Below, in pieces: positions 51,418 through 61,059 of a stretch of DNA of 64,000 bases. A model generated the notes under the pieces. The model was not told where the DNA came from. It did not search any database and saw only the letters and a program-made list of their open reading frames with translations. The stretch's first letter is position 1, and every line of letters begins with the position of its first letter. Both the position numbers and the translations under genes were made by a program. Source of the DNA: Clostridia bacterium (GTDB lineage Bacteria; Bacillota; Clostridia; Christensenellales; Christensenellaceae); the NCBI GenBank assembly GCA_017439085.1, contig JAFRTU010000010.1:1-64000 (forward strand), written 5' to 3'.

Positions 51418-52380
51418 TCAGAAGTTCATCATGTTCAGATAGTCGTTGTAAAGCTCTGTATCGAATTTTTTCTTCCTTGAAAGAGCCTTGTCTATATCTT
51501 CGTCTATGATCTTGTTGTTTCTGATGCCGACTACTCTGCCTCCCTGTCCTTCATCCAGAAGCTCTACTGCTCTGACTCCGGTCCTCATTGCGAGTATCCT
51601 GTCGAACACCGTAGGCTCTCCGCCTCTCTGGGTATAACCTAGGATGTTGCTCTTAATGTCAAGTCCGGTACGGGCCTTTATGGCAGTAGCGATCTCTTCG
51701 CTGTCTCCAGCTCCTTCAGAAAGGACTATTATACTGACTTCTCTGTGATTCTTCTTCCTCTCAAGTATGTCTTCACAGACCTTGTCAAGATCGAACTTCA
51801 CTTCTGGAACCAGGATGTAGTCGGCTTCTGAAGCGACTCCTACATGGAGCGCAACATCTCCGCAGTGCCTTCCCATGACCTCAACGACACAGATCCTGTC
51901 GTGGGAGAGCATCGAGGTCCTGATCCTGTCTATCTCTCTTGCAGCAGTGCTGACTGCAGTGTCGAATCCGAGCGTGTAATCGGTATATGCTATGTCATTG
52001 TCTATGGTTCCGGGTATTCCGACCGCAGGAACTCCGAGGTGAGTAAGTGCTCTTGCTCCCTTGAAACTTCCGTCTCCGCCAATGACAATGAGTCCTTCGA
52101 TCCCGAAATCCTCAAGTGTCTTTACGGCCTTTTTCTGTCCTTCCTCTGTCAGCATCTCAAGTGCTCTTGCGCTCTTAATGATGGTGCCGCCCTTATTTAC
52201 TATATATTCCACCTGCTGAGGAAGCAGTTCTGTCAGTTCTCCGTGAATGAGACCTGCATATCCCCTGATGATCCCGAAAACGGTCATTCCCTTGCTTGCT
52301 GCAGTACGCACCACCGAATAGATGGCTGCGTTCATGACAGGGGTGTCTCCTCCGCTTGTTAATACTGCTATTCTTTTCAT
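51418..52380 (-). CDS. pfkA: ATP-dependent 6-phosphofructokinase
   Basis: A 320-residue PFK of normal length. The N-terminus has TSGGDTPVMNAAIYSVVR (most PFKs have APG where this has TPV); GGDGSFKGA and PGTIDNDIAYTD mark the ATP-dependent, not the PPi-dependent, type. EVMGRHCGDVAL binds fructose-6-phosphate. It commits sugar to glycolysis. It has its own promoter downstream of dnaE. Confidence 0.97.
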   Translation of the reverse strand: MKRIAVLTSGGDTPVMNAAIYSVVRTAASKGMTVFGIIRGYAGLIHGELTELLPQQVEYIVNKGGTIIKSARALEMLTEEGQKKAVKTLEDFGIEGLIVIGGDGSFKGARALTHLGVPAVGIPGTIDNDIAYTDYTLGFDTAVSTAAREIDRIRTSMLSHDRICVVEVMGRHCGDVALHVGVASEADYILVPEVKFDLDKVCEDILERKKNHREVSIIVLSEGAGDSEEIATAIKARTGLDIKSNILGYTQRGGEPTVFDRILAMRTGVRAVELLDEGQGGRVVGIRNNKIIDEDIDKALSRKKKFDTELYNDYLNMMNF

Positions 52381-52444
52381 ATCGTTTCTCCAGTTTTATG
52401 CCTTTATCCGAAGATGCTGGCATGTTCCTTGTACAGGCGGTGTA

Positions 52445-52474
52445 ATTTTATCATAAAACAGTTTGTCTTTACAA
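52445..52474 (-). promoter_or_regulatory. Promoter of pfkA
   Basis: Minus-strand TTGTAA (52469-52474), 18 bp, TAAAAT (52445-52450), in the 121-bp gap after dnaE. Confidence 0.6.
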
Positions 52475-52501
52475 CCTGAAATGCCCTTAAGTACCTACTT
52501 T

Positions 52502-55500
52502 TCAGGATTTATAGTATATCCTTACCCCATCGGGACCAAGCACTTCCCTGAGCTTTCCTATCACAGTCTCATCATACCTGGTCTTCTTGAGAGAGTAGTA
52601 CTTTCCGGTGCTCTCAACTCTTACCTTTACCGGGAACCCCTCTTCAGAATTGACAGATGCCATTATCCCCATGAGTCTCTTCAGCTGTTCCCTGTCTTCG
52701 TCATTCATTATAAGGAGCATGCCTTTCACTGCAGGGCCTGTTTCGATCTTCTGTTCCGTGAAAGGTCTTCTCTCCACCGGTGCACTGTACGGGAATACCC
52801 TGTCCAGCATGAGTTCGGTCTTGTCATCGGAGACGGTGATCCTCGCCCTTATCCTCACTATCGTGTCGGTTATGAGGGAGTCCCTGTTCTTCTCGTATAC
52901 CTGCGGGAATATGAGCATGTCCATTGTTCCGGTGAGGTCCTCGAAGACGGCATTTGCCATGAGCTGCTTGGTCCTTCTGGTGTTCCTGGTCTTGATCTCG
53001 GTGAACATCCCGGCAAGTTCAACGGTCATGCCTTCTGCCTCGTCTACGGTCTCGGGGTTGTCGGTCATCTCCTTTATCTTCTCAAGATCCCATTTCTCGT
53101 TTCTCAATTCCTCTTCATACTTCTCAAGAGGATGCCCGGAGAGATACATTCCTATCTTTTCCTTTTCGAGAGCCAGCTTTTCCCTGTCTGAATACTCCGG
53201 AAGATCCGGGTATTCGACGTAGTCCTGTCTCTCCTCTTCTCCCATAAGGCTGAACAGGGACATCTGGTTCGTGTTCTTCCTCTTCTGTTCGGCCTGCAGT
53301 TTTTTGAGTATGTCAGGATAGACGCTCATCATCTGGGACCTCTTTGCTCCGAATGAATCGAGTGCTCCGGAGAGTATGAGTGCTTCTATCTGGGTCTTGT
53401 TCAGTGTTGTGATGTTCCTCTTGATGAACGAATGGAGATCTGTATATCTTCCGTTCTTCTCTCTTTCCTCTATCACTCCCTGGATGGAATCTCCTATGCT
53501 GGAAAGTGCTGAGAGTCCGTATCTTATGGACTGTCTGTCCTCCACCCTGAACTCCCTTCCGGACATGTTGATGTCAGGGGAGAGGATCCCTATGCCAAGT
53601 GCCTTGGCGCAGGATATATAGTGATACACCTTGTCAGAGGTGCCTATGAAACTGTTGGCTATGGCCGTCAGGAACTCTGCAGGATAGTAATACTTGAGAT
53701 ATGCGGTCTGATATGTCACGAATGCATACGCGCATGCGTGGGACTTGTTGAATGCGTACTGCGCGAAGTCCATCATCTGGTCAAATACGCTCTGTGCCGT
53801 TTTTTCATCCACTCCCCTCTTAAGAGCTCCGTCGACCTCCTCGTTTCCGTAAACGAATATCTGGCGTTCCTTTTCCATGACGTCCTTCTTCTTCTTCGCC
53901 ATGGCGCGCCTGACCTCATCGCTCCTTGCAAGGGAATATCCCGCCATGTCCCTCACGATCTCCATTACCTGCTCCTGATATACCATGCATCCGTAGGTAT
54001 CCTTCAGGATCTTCTCCAGCATCGGATGATCGTATCTGACCTTTGCGGGATCCTTCTTCGACTCGATATATTCAGGTATCTTGGCCATAGGACCCGGTCT
54101 GAACAGGGCTATTCCCACCATTATGTCGCTCAGGGTCTCAGGCTTCATCCTCACCATGAGGAATCTCATGCCGTCGCTCTCCAGCTGGAACACTCCCTGT
54201 GTGTTGCCGGAGGAGATCATCTCATAGACGTTCCTGTCGGCAAAATCTATATGCTGGATATCTATGTCCTTCCCGTACTCATCCTTTATCATCTTCAGCG
54301 TGTCTCTGATGACGGTAAGGGTCCTGAGGCCCAGAAAGTCCATCTTAAGGAGTCCCAGATCCTCGATGTTGTGCATGTTATACTGGGTCGTTATGCTCTC
54401 ATCCTTCTTGTTAAGGACCAGAGGCGTATAGTCGGTTATGGGGTTTGCGGAGATGACGACTGCTGCAGCATGAGTAGAGCTCTGACGGGGCATGCCCTCT
54501 ATCTTCATGGCAGTGTCGAGCCAGTTCTTTATGTCTTCCTTGGAATCGTATTCCGCTCTCAGCTGCGGTGAGTCCTCAAGGGCCTGCTCAAGGGTCTTCG
54601 TCATCTGGGGCACCATCTTGGCCACTCTGTCGGCCTCTCCGACGGGTATCCCCATCACCCTGGCGACGTCTCTTACCACCTGCTTTGCCCCGAGGGTTCC
54701 GAAGGTGATGAGCTGTGCAACGTGGTCCTTGCCGTACTTCTCTCCCACATATTCGATGACTTCGCTCCTTCTCTCGATGCAGAAGTCCATGTCGATATCG
54801 GGCATGCTGACTCTCTCGGGATTGAGGAATCTTTCGAAGAGGAGATTGTATTCCATGGGGTCGATATCGGTTATCTGAAGAGCATAAGCGACTATGCTTC
54901 CGGCGGCACTTCCCCTTCCCGGTCCGACCATTATCTTATGGTCCCTTGCGTATTTGACGTAATCCCAGACTATCAGGAAATAGTCAGTGAAGCCCATGTT
55001 GTTTATGGTGTTGAGCTCATAGTCCATCCTGTCAAGGAACTTCACGTATCCTTCGCCGTAACGCATCTTCATTCCGTCTTCCACGAGCTTGCGGAGATAA
55101 CCGGTATTGTCATATCCTTCCGGGAGCTCGTAGCGAGGCATCAGATGTATGCCCTGGACTATCTCGATATCGCATTTGTCAGCTATCTCGACAGTATTAG
55201 AGATAGCGTCGGGAACGTAGCTGAAGAGCTGTTCCATCTCTTCGGTGGATTTGATGTAGAACTCATCGGTCTCAAAAAGACCTCCCCCGTCCTCGAGAGT
55301 CCTTCCCATCTGAAGGCTCATGAGGATATCCTGGGCTCTTGCGTCTTCCTTGTTCACATAGTGGCTGTCGTTGGTGGCTATGAGTTTTATGTCGTGCTCT
55401 CTTGCCATGGATATGAGAAGAGGTATGACCATCTTCTCTTCATTGATACCGTGGTCCTGCAGTTCGAGATAGAAATCGTCTCCGAATATCTCCTTCAGTC

Positions 55501-55975
55501 TCAGCGCCAGAGCCACCGCATCCTCCGTCCTTCCCTGCAAAAGGAGCTGCGGGATATCGCCTGCGATACATGCTGATGTGCAGATTATCCCCTCGTGATA
55601 CTCTGCGAGGGTATCGTAGTCTATCCTCGGCTTATAGTAGTAGCCCTCAAGGAAACCTATGGAGCACAGTTTCATTAGGTTCCTGTAGCCCGTCCCGTTC
55701 TTGGCTATGAGTATGAGATGTCCGTATTCCCTGTTCTTCTGTGTCTTCTCGTGCAGATCGTTCACCGCATAGGCCTCAAACCCTATTATCGGCTTTATCC
55801 CCTGTCTTTTTGCGGCATTATAAAAATCTATGACACCGTACATGGCGCCATGATCCGTTATGGCTATAGCCTTCTGACCGAGGTCCTTAGCCTTCTTTAT
55901 TATGTCATTTATCCTTGCCGCTCCGTCCAGCAGGCTGTATTCACTGTGAACGTGAAGGTGAACGAAGTCTCCCAT
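52502..55975 (-). CDS. dnaE: DNA polymerase III alpha subunit DnaE
   Basis: A 1157-residue replicative polymerase. The N-terminal PHP domain begins HLHVHSEYSLLDGAARI; the polymerase core has GPGRGSAAGSIVAYAL and MPDIDMDFCIERR, which holds two catalytic Asp. Helix-hairpin-helix and OB domains follow. The start is the ATG at 55975, giving the standard N-terminus; a longer frame adds 29 unlikely residues. Bacillota have this enzyme beside PolC for lagging-strand initiation. Confidence 0.97.
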   Translation of the reverse strand: MGDFVHLHVHSEYSLLDGAARINDIIKKAKDLGQKAIAITDHGAMYGVIDFYNAAKRQGIKPIIGFEAYAVNDLHEKTQKNREYGHLILIAKNGTGYRNLMKLCSIGFLEGYYYKPRIDYDTLAEYHEGIICTSACIAGDIPQLLLQGRTEDAVALALRLKEIFGDDFYLELQDHGINEEKMVIPLLISMAREHDIKLIATNDSHYVNKEDARAQDILMSLQMGRTLEDGGGLFETDEFYIKSTEEMEQLFSYVPDAISNTVEIADKCDIEIVQGIHLMPRYELPEGYDNTGYLRKLVEDGMKMRYGEGYVKFLDRMDYELNTINNMGFTDYFLIVWDYVKYARDHKIMVGPGRGSAAGSIVAYALQITDIDPMEYNLLFERFLNPERVSMPDIDMDFCIERRSEVIEYVGEKYGKDHVAQLITFGTLGAKQVVRDVARVMGIPVGEADRVAKMVPQMTKTLEQALEDSPQLRAEYDSKEDIKNWLDTAMKIEGMPRQSSTHAAAVVISANPITDYTPLVLNKKDESITTQYNMHNIEDLGLLKMDFLGLRTLTVIRDTLKMIKDEYGKDIDIQHIDFADRNVYEMISSGNTQGVFQLESDGMRFLMVRMKPETLSDIMVGIALFRPGPMAKIPEYIESKKDPAKVRYDHPMLEKILKDTYGCMVYQEQVMEIVRDMAGYSLARSDEVRRAMAKKKKDVMEKERQIFVYGNEEVDGALKRGVDEKTAQSVFDQMMDFAQYAFNKSHACAYAFVTYQTAYLKYYYPAEFLTAIANSFIGTSDKVYHYISCAKALGIGILSPDINMSGREFRVEDRQSIRYGLSALSSIGDSIQGVIEEREKNGRYTDLHSFIKRNITTLNKTQIEALILSGALDSFGAKRSQMMSVYPDILKKLQAEQKRKNTNQMSLFSLMGEEERQDYVEYPDLPEYSDREKLALEKEKIGMYLSGHPLEKYEEELRNEKWDLEKIKEMTDNPETVDEAEGMTVELAGMFTEIKTRNTRRTKQLMANAVFEDLTGTMDMLIFPQVYEKNRDSLITDTIVRIRARITVSDDKTELMLDRVFPYSAPVERRPFTEQKIETGPAVKGMLLIMNDEDREQLKRLMGIMASVNSEEGFPVKVRVESTGKYYSLKKTRYDETVIGKLREVLGPDGVRIYYKS

Positions 55976-56093
55976 CTTCTGCCTCTTCTTCTTTAATATC
56001 TTATAGATAATCATAGCAAATATATCAGCTCGAGTACAAACGGAACCTTGCAGGTTTTTCACATCTTTCGCTCTCCGCTAATGGCTTCCGTAA

Positions 56094-56123
56094 TTGTAAT
56101 GAATGGACTTATGCTGATATAAT
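56094..56123 (+). promoter_or_regulatory. Promoter for the HAD phosphatase-hprK pair
   Basis: TTGTAA (56094-56099), 18 bp, perfect TATAAT (56118-56123), 30 bp before the start codon. Confidence 0.68.
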
Positions 56124-56152
56124 TTAGCCATATCAGGAAAGGATCAGGAAAA

Positions 56153-56959
56153 ATGGCATATAAACTTATCGCAATAGATATGGACGGCACTCTGTTCACG
56201 GATGACAAGGAGATCACCGAAAGATCCCTTAAGGCCATGCATGATGCAGAGGCAGCCGGAGCATATGTCGTGCTGGCATCCGGAAGGATGGCTGCAAACG
56301 TAAAGGAACTGGCAAAATCCCTCGGGCTCAATTCCCCTGCCATCTGCGGAGGAGGAAGCCAGGTTGTGGACAAGGACTACAATATCATCCACACCTGCTA
56401 TATTAAGCCTGAGATAGCAAAGCAGGTCATGGATACCTGCAAGGAACTCGGTCTGTATTTCCAGATCTTCGAGGACGGCAATTTCATATTCGAGAAGCAC
56501 ACCCCTTATTCCGACATATATCACGGTATAAGCGGACTGAATCCCGTAGAAGATCCGGACATATTCAAGAGAGAGGTCGTCAATACTCCGAAGATACTTA
56601 TAATAGAAGAGGCTGAAAGGCTGCAGCAGGTCCAGGAGATCCTGAAGGAGAGATTCCCGATGCTCAACATCGGCAGATCCCGCCCGACGTTCCTGGAGCT
56701 CAATAACCCCGAGGGCAACAAGGGCGTTGCTCTGAAGGTCCTGGCTGAGAAACTGGGGCTCTCACAGGATGAGCTCATAGCCATCGGAGACAACCAGATA
56801 GATGCTCCGATGATCGAATATGCCGGGCTCGGAGTTGCGGTAGGAAATGCTCTTGACGAGATCAAGGCCATCTCCCAGTATGTATCTGCAGACAACAATC
56901 ATGAGGGAGTCACCGAGGTGATCGAGAAGTTCATACTCGGACATGAATACAACGAATAA
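56153..56959 (+). CDS. Cof-type HAD-superfamily hydrolase
   Basis: A 268-residue class IIB HAD phosphatase. Motif I is AIDMDGTLFTDD with the nucleophile and acid Asp, motif II is VLASGRM, and the final motif is AIGDNQIDAPMIEYAG. Such enzymes dephosphorylate sugar phosphates or similar small metabolites, with low specificity. It lies 17 nt before hprK and shares its promoter. Confidence 0.93.
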   Translation: MAYKLIAIDMDGTLFTDDKEITERSLKAMHDAEAAGAYVVLASGRMAANVKELAKSLGLNSPAICGGGSQVVDKDYNIIHTCYIKPEIAKQVMDTCKELGLYFQIFEDGNFIFEKHTPYSDIYHGISGLNPVEDPDIFKREVVNTPKILIIEEAERLQQVQEILKERFPMLNIGRSRPTFLELNNPEGNKGVALKVLAEKLGLSQDELIAIGDNQIDAPMIEYAGLGVAVGNALDEIKAISQYVSADNNHEGVTEVIEKFILGHEYNE

Positions 56960-56976
56960 GGATTCAAAGGCACAGA

Positions 56977-57891
56977 ATGAAAAAGACCAAGATCAGAGTC
57001 AGAAAATTCATAGAGCAGCTGGGACTCATCCCCCTGTACATCGGAAAACAGGAGAGCTTTGACATCCCAATAAGCGACCCGAACAGACCCGGACTGCAGC
57101 TCAGCGGATTCTTCGAATACTTCTCCCATGACAGGGTGCAGCTATTCGGAAAAGGCGAGATGCACTATCTGAAGAGTCTGGACAGGGATGTTGCGCGCGC
57201 GAGGCTCGAACGCTATTTCAGCGGAAATATCCCATGTGTCGTGATCTCCAACGGGCAGAAGCCGGACGATATGCTTGTCGACATAGCAAGGCAGTATGAT
57301 GTTCCTCTTTTCCTCTCGAACATGGACACGATGAAGCTCTCCAACAAGATCTCCACATTCCTCGATGCAGAGCTTGCTCCCACCATAGCCCGCCACGGCG
57401 GTCTCATAGACGTATACGGAGTGGGCATACTCTTGACAGGCGAATCAGGTATAGGAAAGAGCGAGACCGCTCTTGAGCTCATAAAGCGCGGTCACAGGAT
57501 GATAGCGGACGACGTGGTCGAGATCACGAAGATCTCCGACAATACACTTGTCGGAAAAGCTCCTGACGTGATAAGACACCTCATGGAGGTGAGAGGACTC
57601 GGTCTGGTGGACATCTCCACTCTGTACGGGATGGGTTCCGTAATGGAAGCCAAGACCATAACCCTTAGGATCCATCTGGCCTCCGGAGATATTCAGGACG
57701 TGGACAGGCTAGGAGTCAACACCGAATATACCAATCTGCTCGGGATCGACATACCGAAGATCACCATCCCGGTCCGTCCCGGAAGGAACATGGCAGTCAT
57801 TATAGAAGTCGCAGCCATGAACTTCCGTCTGAAGACTATGGGCATGAGCGCAACGGATTCTCTTGACCCGGAGATACTGAGGCTCCTTTGA
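56977..57891 (+). CDS. hprK: HPr kinase/phosphorylase
   Basis: A 304-residue HprK/P that phosphorylates Ser46 of HPr and reverses it, the central switch of carbon catabolite control in Bacillota. The P-loop is GESGIGKS (155-162), His140 lies in ARHGGL, Asp in IADDVVEI, and the family signature is EVRGLGLVDISTLYG. A cognate HPr is encoded about 3 kb downstream. A terminator follows. Confidence 0.97.
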   Translation: MKKTKIRVRKFIEQLGLIPLYIGKQESFDIPISDPNRPGLQLSGFFEYFSHDRVQLFGKGEMHYLKSLDRDVARARLERYFSGNIPCVVISNGQKPDDMLVDIARQYDVPLFLSNMDTMKLSNKISTFLDAELAPTIARHGGLIDVYGVGILLTGESGIGKSETALELIKRGHRMIADDVVEITKISDNTLVGKAPDVIRHLMEVRGLGLVDISTLYGMGSVMEAKTITLRIHLASGDIQDVDRLGVNTEYTNLLGIDIPKITIPVRPGRNMAVIIEVAAMNFRLKTMGMSATDSLDPEILRLL

Positions 57892-57906
57892 TATGATCGT
57901 TATAGG

Positions 57907-57942
57907 AAGGGCTGTCCGCCAGGAGGCGGACGGCTCTTTTTT
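57907..57942 (+). terminator. Terminator after hprK
   Basis: GTCCGCC/GGCGGAC inner stem extended by GU-containing pairs to about 14 bp, AGGA loop, then T6. Confidence 0.88.
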
Positions 57943-57947
57943 GTTTA

Positions 57948-57976
57948 TTGAAGAGCCCTTTCCCATAGAGTAAAAT
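57948..57976 (+). promoter_or_regulatory. Promoter of murB-rapZ-whiA-HPr
   Basis: TTGAAG (57948-57953), 17 bp, TAAAAT (57971-57976), directly after the hprK terminator. Confidence 0.55.
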
Positions 57977-57996
57977 TGATACTGGGAGAATATGAC

Positions 57997-58911
57997 ATGG
58001 ATAAGAAACTGCTGGACATACTTGATGCTTCAGGCATCGAATATTTGGAAAATGCTCCGTTGAGCGAACTTACGACCTTCCGCACCGGCGGCAAGGCCGC
58101 TCTGGTGGTATATCCGAAGGACGAAGCCCAGACGGCAATGCTCATAGGTCTCTTCGGAAAAGAATTGACCGTCCTCGGAAACGGTTCCAACGTACTCGCA
58201 AGTGACTGCGGATATGACGGTGTCATACTCACTCTTCAGAAATACATGACATCCGTACACATTGAAGGGAACATAGTCATGGCGGATGCAGGCATCAGGC
58301 TTTCAAAACTTGTGCTGGAAACCATCAACAGCGGGCTCTCCGGTCTTGAATTTGCAGCAGGTATCCCCGGTACCCTTGGTGGCGGTATCTACATGAATGC
58401 AGGTGCCTATGACGGTACTCTCTCGGAATTCATCAGTTCTGTAAGAGCCATGGACAAAAACGGATACATACATACCATACCCGCAGAGGACTGTGCTTTT
58501 GACTACAGGCACAGCATATTCATGGAGAGGGATCTCATCATCCTCGGCTGCACATTCATTCTCCGAAAGGGAGACAGAGCCTCCTCTGTCGCAAAGGTCA
58601 ATGATCTGAATCAGAGAAGGAAATCAAAGCAGCCCCTTGAGTATCCAAGTGCAGGCAGTACCTTCAAAAGACCCAGTGGTCACTATGCCGGAGCGCTTAT
58701 TGAGGCTTCCGGACTTAAAGGCTGTACCATAGGCGGAGCCCAGGTATCCGAAAAGCATGCCGGCTTCATAATAAACAAGGGAGATGCGACTTCGAAGGAT
58801 GTTTATGAACTGATCGAACATGTCAGGAAAAAGGTCCTTGAGGATTCGGGAGTGGAACTGGAACCTGAGGTAAGGTTCCTCGGAAGATTCGATACGGAGG
58901 ATAACAGATGA
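57997..58911 (+). CDS. murB: UDP-N-acetylenolpyruvoylglucosamine reductase
   Basis: A 304-residue type II MurB that reduces UDP-GlcNAc-enolpyruvate to UDP-MurNAc. FAD-binding is seen in LTTFRTGGKA, LGNGSNVLASD and GIPGTLGGGIYMNAGAY; the catalytic Ser is in PSAGSTFKRP. The start is the ATG at 57997 with GGGAG upstream; an in-frame TTG at 57976 is in the promoter. ATGA overlap with rapZ. Confidence 0.97.
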   Translation: MDKKLLDILDASGIEYLENAPLSELTTFRTGGKAALVVYPKDEAQTAMLIGLFGKELTVLGNGSNVLASDCGYDGVILTLQKYMTSVHIEGNIVMADAGIRLSKLVLETINSGLSGLEFAAGIPGTLGGGIYMNAGAYDGTLSEFISSVRAMDKNGYIHTIPAEDCAFDYRHSIFMERDLIILGCTFILRKGDRASSVAKVNDLNQRRKSKQPLEYPSAGSTFKRPSGHYAGALIEASGLKGCTIGGAQVSEKHAGFIINKGDATSKDVYELIEHVRKKVLEDSGVELEPEVRFLGRFDTEDNR

Positions 58912-59807
58912 ACGTAACCATCATTACAGGCATATCAGGTGCGGGAAAGTCTACTGCATTAAAGGCACTTGAAGATATAGATTTCCTCTGTACTGACAAT
59001 ATACCTCCAAAGCTGATCCCGGAATTCGTAAAGCTCTGCATGGACTCCACCAATGCTCCGAGAAATATAGGACTCGCTACTGACCTCAGGGTCGGAAGCA
59101 TGTTCGATACGATATTCGACGCCATAACCGAGCTGAGAGAGATGAACATAGACCTTGACATCATATTCCTTGACTGTCAGGACAACATCCTCGTTAGCAG
59201 ATATACACAGACGAGAAGGAAACATCCTCTCTCGGGAAGCGGAAACATCCTTTCGGGAATATTCACTGAAAGAGAACGGCTCCAGAGGATCAAGGAGATG
59301 GCGACCTATGTCATTGATACCTCTACATACAGCAACAGGAAGCTCGCCTCCGTGATCCAGTCAAGATACACGAACAGTTCCGATCAGAGACTCCTCATTT
59401 CAGTCATCACCTTCGGATACAAGAGAGGTATCCCGATGGATGCCGATCTGGTGTTCGACATGAGGTTCCTGCCAAATCCTTTCTATATCGAGAAATACCG
59501 CATGAGCACGGGTCTCAATGACGATGTCAGGGATTATGTATTCAGTTTCGATGAGGCTAACTATTTCCTTGACCATCTTACTGAGATGGTAATACACCTG
59601 TCTCCGTTCTTCCTTCAGCAGGACAAGAAGCAGCTCACCATAGCCATCGGCTGTACGGGAGGCATGCACAGGAGCGTTGCCATGGGAGAAGCCCTCTATC
59701 ACAGGCTCTCCGTGCTCAACTGCAGAGTAGCCCTCGAACACAGAGACATCACTCTGGAACAGAATTCAGTAAGGGAAAGATTCCTTCCGAAAGATAAAGA
59801 GTCCTGA
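58908..59807 (+). CDS. rapZ: RNase adapter/nucleotide-binding protein RapZ (YvcJ)
   Basis: A 299-residue RapZ/YvcJ protein. The P-loop GISGAGKS is at 8-15, and the conserved C-terminal domain contains DADLVFDMRFLPNPF and IAIGCTGGMHRSVAMGE, which bind ligand in E. coli RapZ. In Bacillota it hydrolyses nucleotides and influences competence and amino-sugar metabolism. It is followed 1 nt later by whiA; the usual yvcK (gluconeogenesis factor) between the two is missing. Confidence 0.96.
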   Translation: MNVTIITGISGAGKSTALKALEDIDFLCTDNIPPKLIPEFVKLCMDSTNAPRNIGLATDLRVGSMFDTIFDAITELREMNIDLDIIFLDCQDNILVSRYTQTRRKHPLSGSGNILSGIFTERERLQRIKEMATYVIDTSTYSNRKLASVIQSRYTNSSDQRLLISVITFGYKRGIPMDADLVFDMRFLPNPFYIEKYRMSTGLNDDVRDYVFSFDEANYFLDHLTEMVIHLSPFFLQQDKKQLTIAIGCTGGMHRSVAMGEALYHRLSVLNCRVALEHRDITLEQNSVRERFLPKDKES

Positions 59808-59808
59808 T

Positions 59809-60753
59809 ATGACCGGTTCATTCTCCGAAAAAGTAAAAGAGGAACTGTGCCATGTGAATACCCGTGGAACGGCTCAGGCGGTCTCGGAGCTCGCTGGCAT
59901 AGTACACACATCGGGAAGTATCTTCCTCGGTTCCAACGGAGCCGGACTGCAGATGAGCACCGGAAACAAGAACGTGGTGAACCGGGTCTTTTCCCTTGTG
60001 GAAAAAGTCTATTCGCTGGAATGTGAGCTTTCTCAGAGTTCTTCTCAGATAATGGATATCCTCTATACCGTAAGGATACGCCCGGACAGCCTTGTTTCTA
60101 TGCTTAAGGATATGGCCGTCCCCTTCGGTCTCAGTTTCTCAGTAGACACTGATGATCCTGCGTTCAGAAAGCTCATACAGACAAGATCACAGAAGCAGTC
60201 CTATATCAGGGGTTGTCTCCTTGGCGGCGGGGTGATCTCGGATCCTGAAGCCGAATACTCCCTTGAGATCCTCTCAAGCTCCGAGGAGAGCGCCAATGCC
60301 ATACGCCAGGTGCTTTCTGAGCTGGATATCCAGGCCAGGATCTCAAAAAGGGGCGATCAGTTCAGGACCTATGTGAAGGATGTTTCATCTGTCTCAGAGG
60401 TGCTCACTCTGACAGGTGCCCATGGTGCAGTCCTCCAGCTTGAAGATATCCGTCTTGTAAGGGAGATCAGGAACAACGTCAACCGTCAGATAAACTTCGA
60501 AAATGCGAATATCGACAAGACCATCGATTCTGCTCAAAGACAGTTGCTGAACATAAGGTATATAATGGATACGAAGGGACTTGACTTTCTGTCCCCCGCT
60601 CTCAGGGAGGCAGCACAGCTGAGACTCGAGAATCCCGAAGCGACCCTACAGGAGCTCTCCCAGTTCTCAGACGGGATATCCAAGTCCGGTATCAACAACA
60701 GACTCAGAAAGATCAATTTGATCGCGGATGAGCTCCGCGATGAGAATATATAA
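59809..60753 (+). CDS. whiA: DNA-binding protein WhiA
   Basis: A 314-residue WhiA. An N-terminal degenerate LAGLIDADG-like half has SYIRGCLLGGGVISDPE; the C-terminal helix-turn-helix has LREAAQLRLENPEATLQELS and ISKSGINNRLRKI. WhiA affects cell division and chromosome segregation in B. subtilis and sporulation in actinobacteria. The last 30 codons contain a small GC-rich inverted repeat (60721-60741). Confidence 0.97.
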   Translation: MTGSFSEKVKEELCHVNTRGTAQAVSELAGIVHTSGSIFLGSNGAGLQMSTGNKNVVNRVFSLVEKVYSLECELSQSSSQIMDILYTVRIRPDSLVSMLKDMAVPFGLSFSVDTDDPAFRKLIQTRSQKQSYIRGCLLGGGVISDPEAEYSLEILSSSEESANAIRQVLSELDIQARISKRGDQFRTYVKDVSSVSEVLTLTGAHGAVLQLEDIRLVREIRNNVNRQINFENANIDKTIDSAQRQLLNIRYIMDTKGLDFLSPALREAAQLRLENPEATLQELSQFSDGISKSGINNRLRKINLIADELRDENI

Positions 60754-60771
60754 GGCCGAACGGCCTGTTTT
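60753..60771 (+). promoter_or_regulatory. Weak hairpin between whiA and HPr
   Basis: AGGCC-GAAC-GGCCT followed by GTTTTA overlaps the whiA stop. It may attenuate or protect the downstream HPr message. Confidence 0.35.
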
Positions 60772-60785
60772 ACGGGGGTAAAGAA

Positions 60786-61052
60786 ATGCTTTACAAGGAC
60801 ATTGAGATCGAGATCCCTGATGGCCTTCATCCCAAGACTTCCGTAGAGCTCACACAACTGGCAAACAGCTTTGAATCCCAGCTCCTGCTGGAGTTCGGAA
60901 ACAAAATGGTGAATGCCAAGAGCATAATGGGAATGCTTACCCTGTCCGTTCCTGCGGGTGAGACTATCACGCTTATGGCTAACGGCAAGGATGAGGAAGA
61001 GGCTGTAAAGAAGATCACAGAATTCTTTAATGATCTGACCTGCAACAATTAA
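60786..61052 (+). CDS. HPr-like phosphocarrier protein with a divergent active-site motif
   Basis: An 88-residue HPr-fold protein. His15 is kept, but the motif reads GLHPKTS where HPr has G(I/L)HARPA, so Arg17 is Lys and Pro18 is Thr. Ser46 is kept in NAKSIMG, the HprK target. It lies where Bacillus has crh (whiA-crh), though Crh lacks His15. It could be a weak PTS phosphocarrier, or mainly a Ser46-dependent regulator. GGGGGTAAAGAA precedes the ATG; a terminator follows. Confidence 0.88.
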   Translation: MLYKDIEIEIPDGLHPKTSVELTQLANSFESQLLLEFGNKMVNAKSIMGMLTLSVPAGETITLMANGKDEEEAVKKITEFFNDLTCNN

Positions 61053-61059
61053 AAACAGC

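Noticed and set aside
53621-54571. Long plus-strand reading frame of 316 codons
   Set aside because: It lies wholly antisense to dnaE, lacks a ribosome-binding site and has no recognisable domain; a shadow of a GC-skewed codon pattern.
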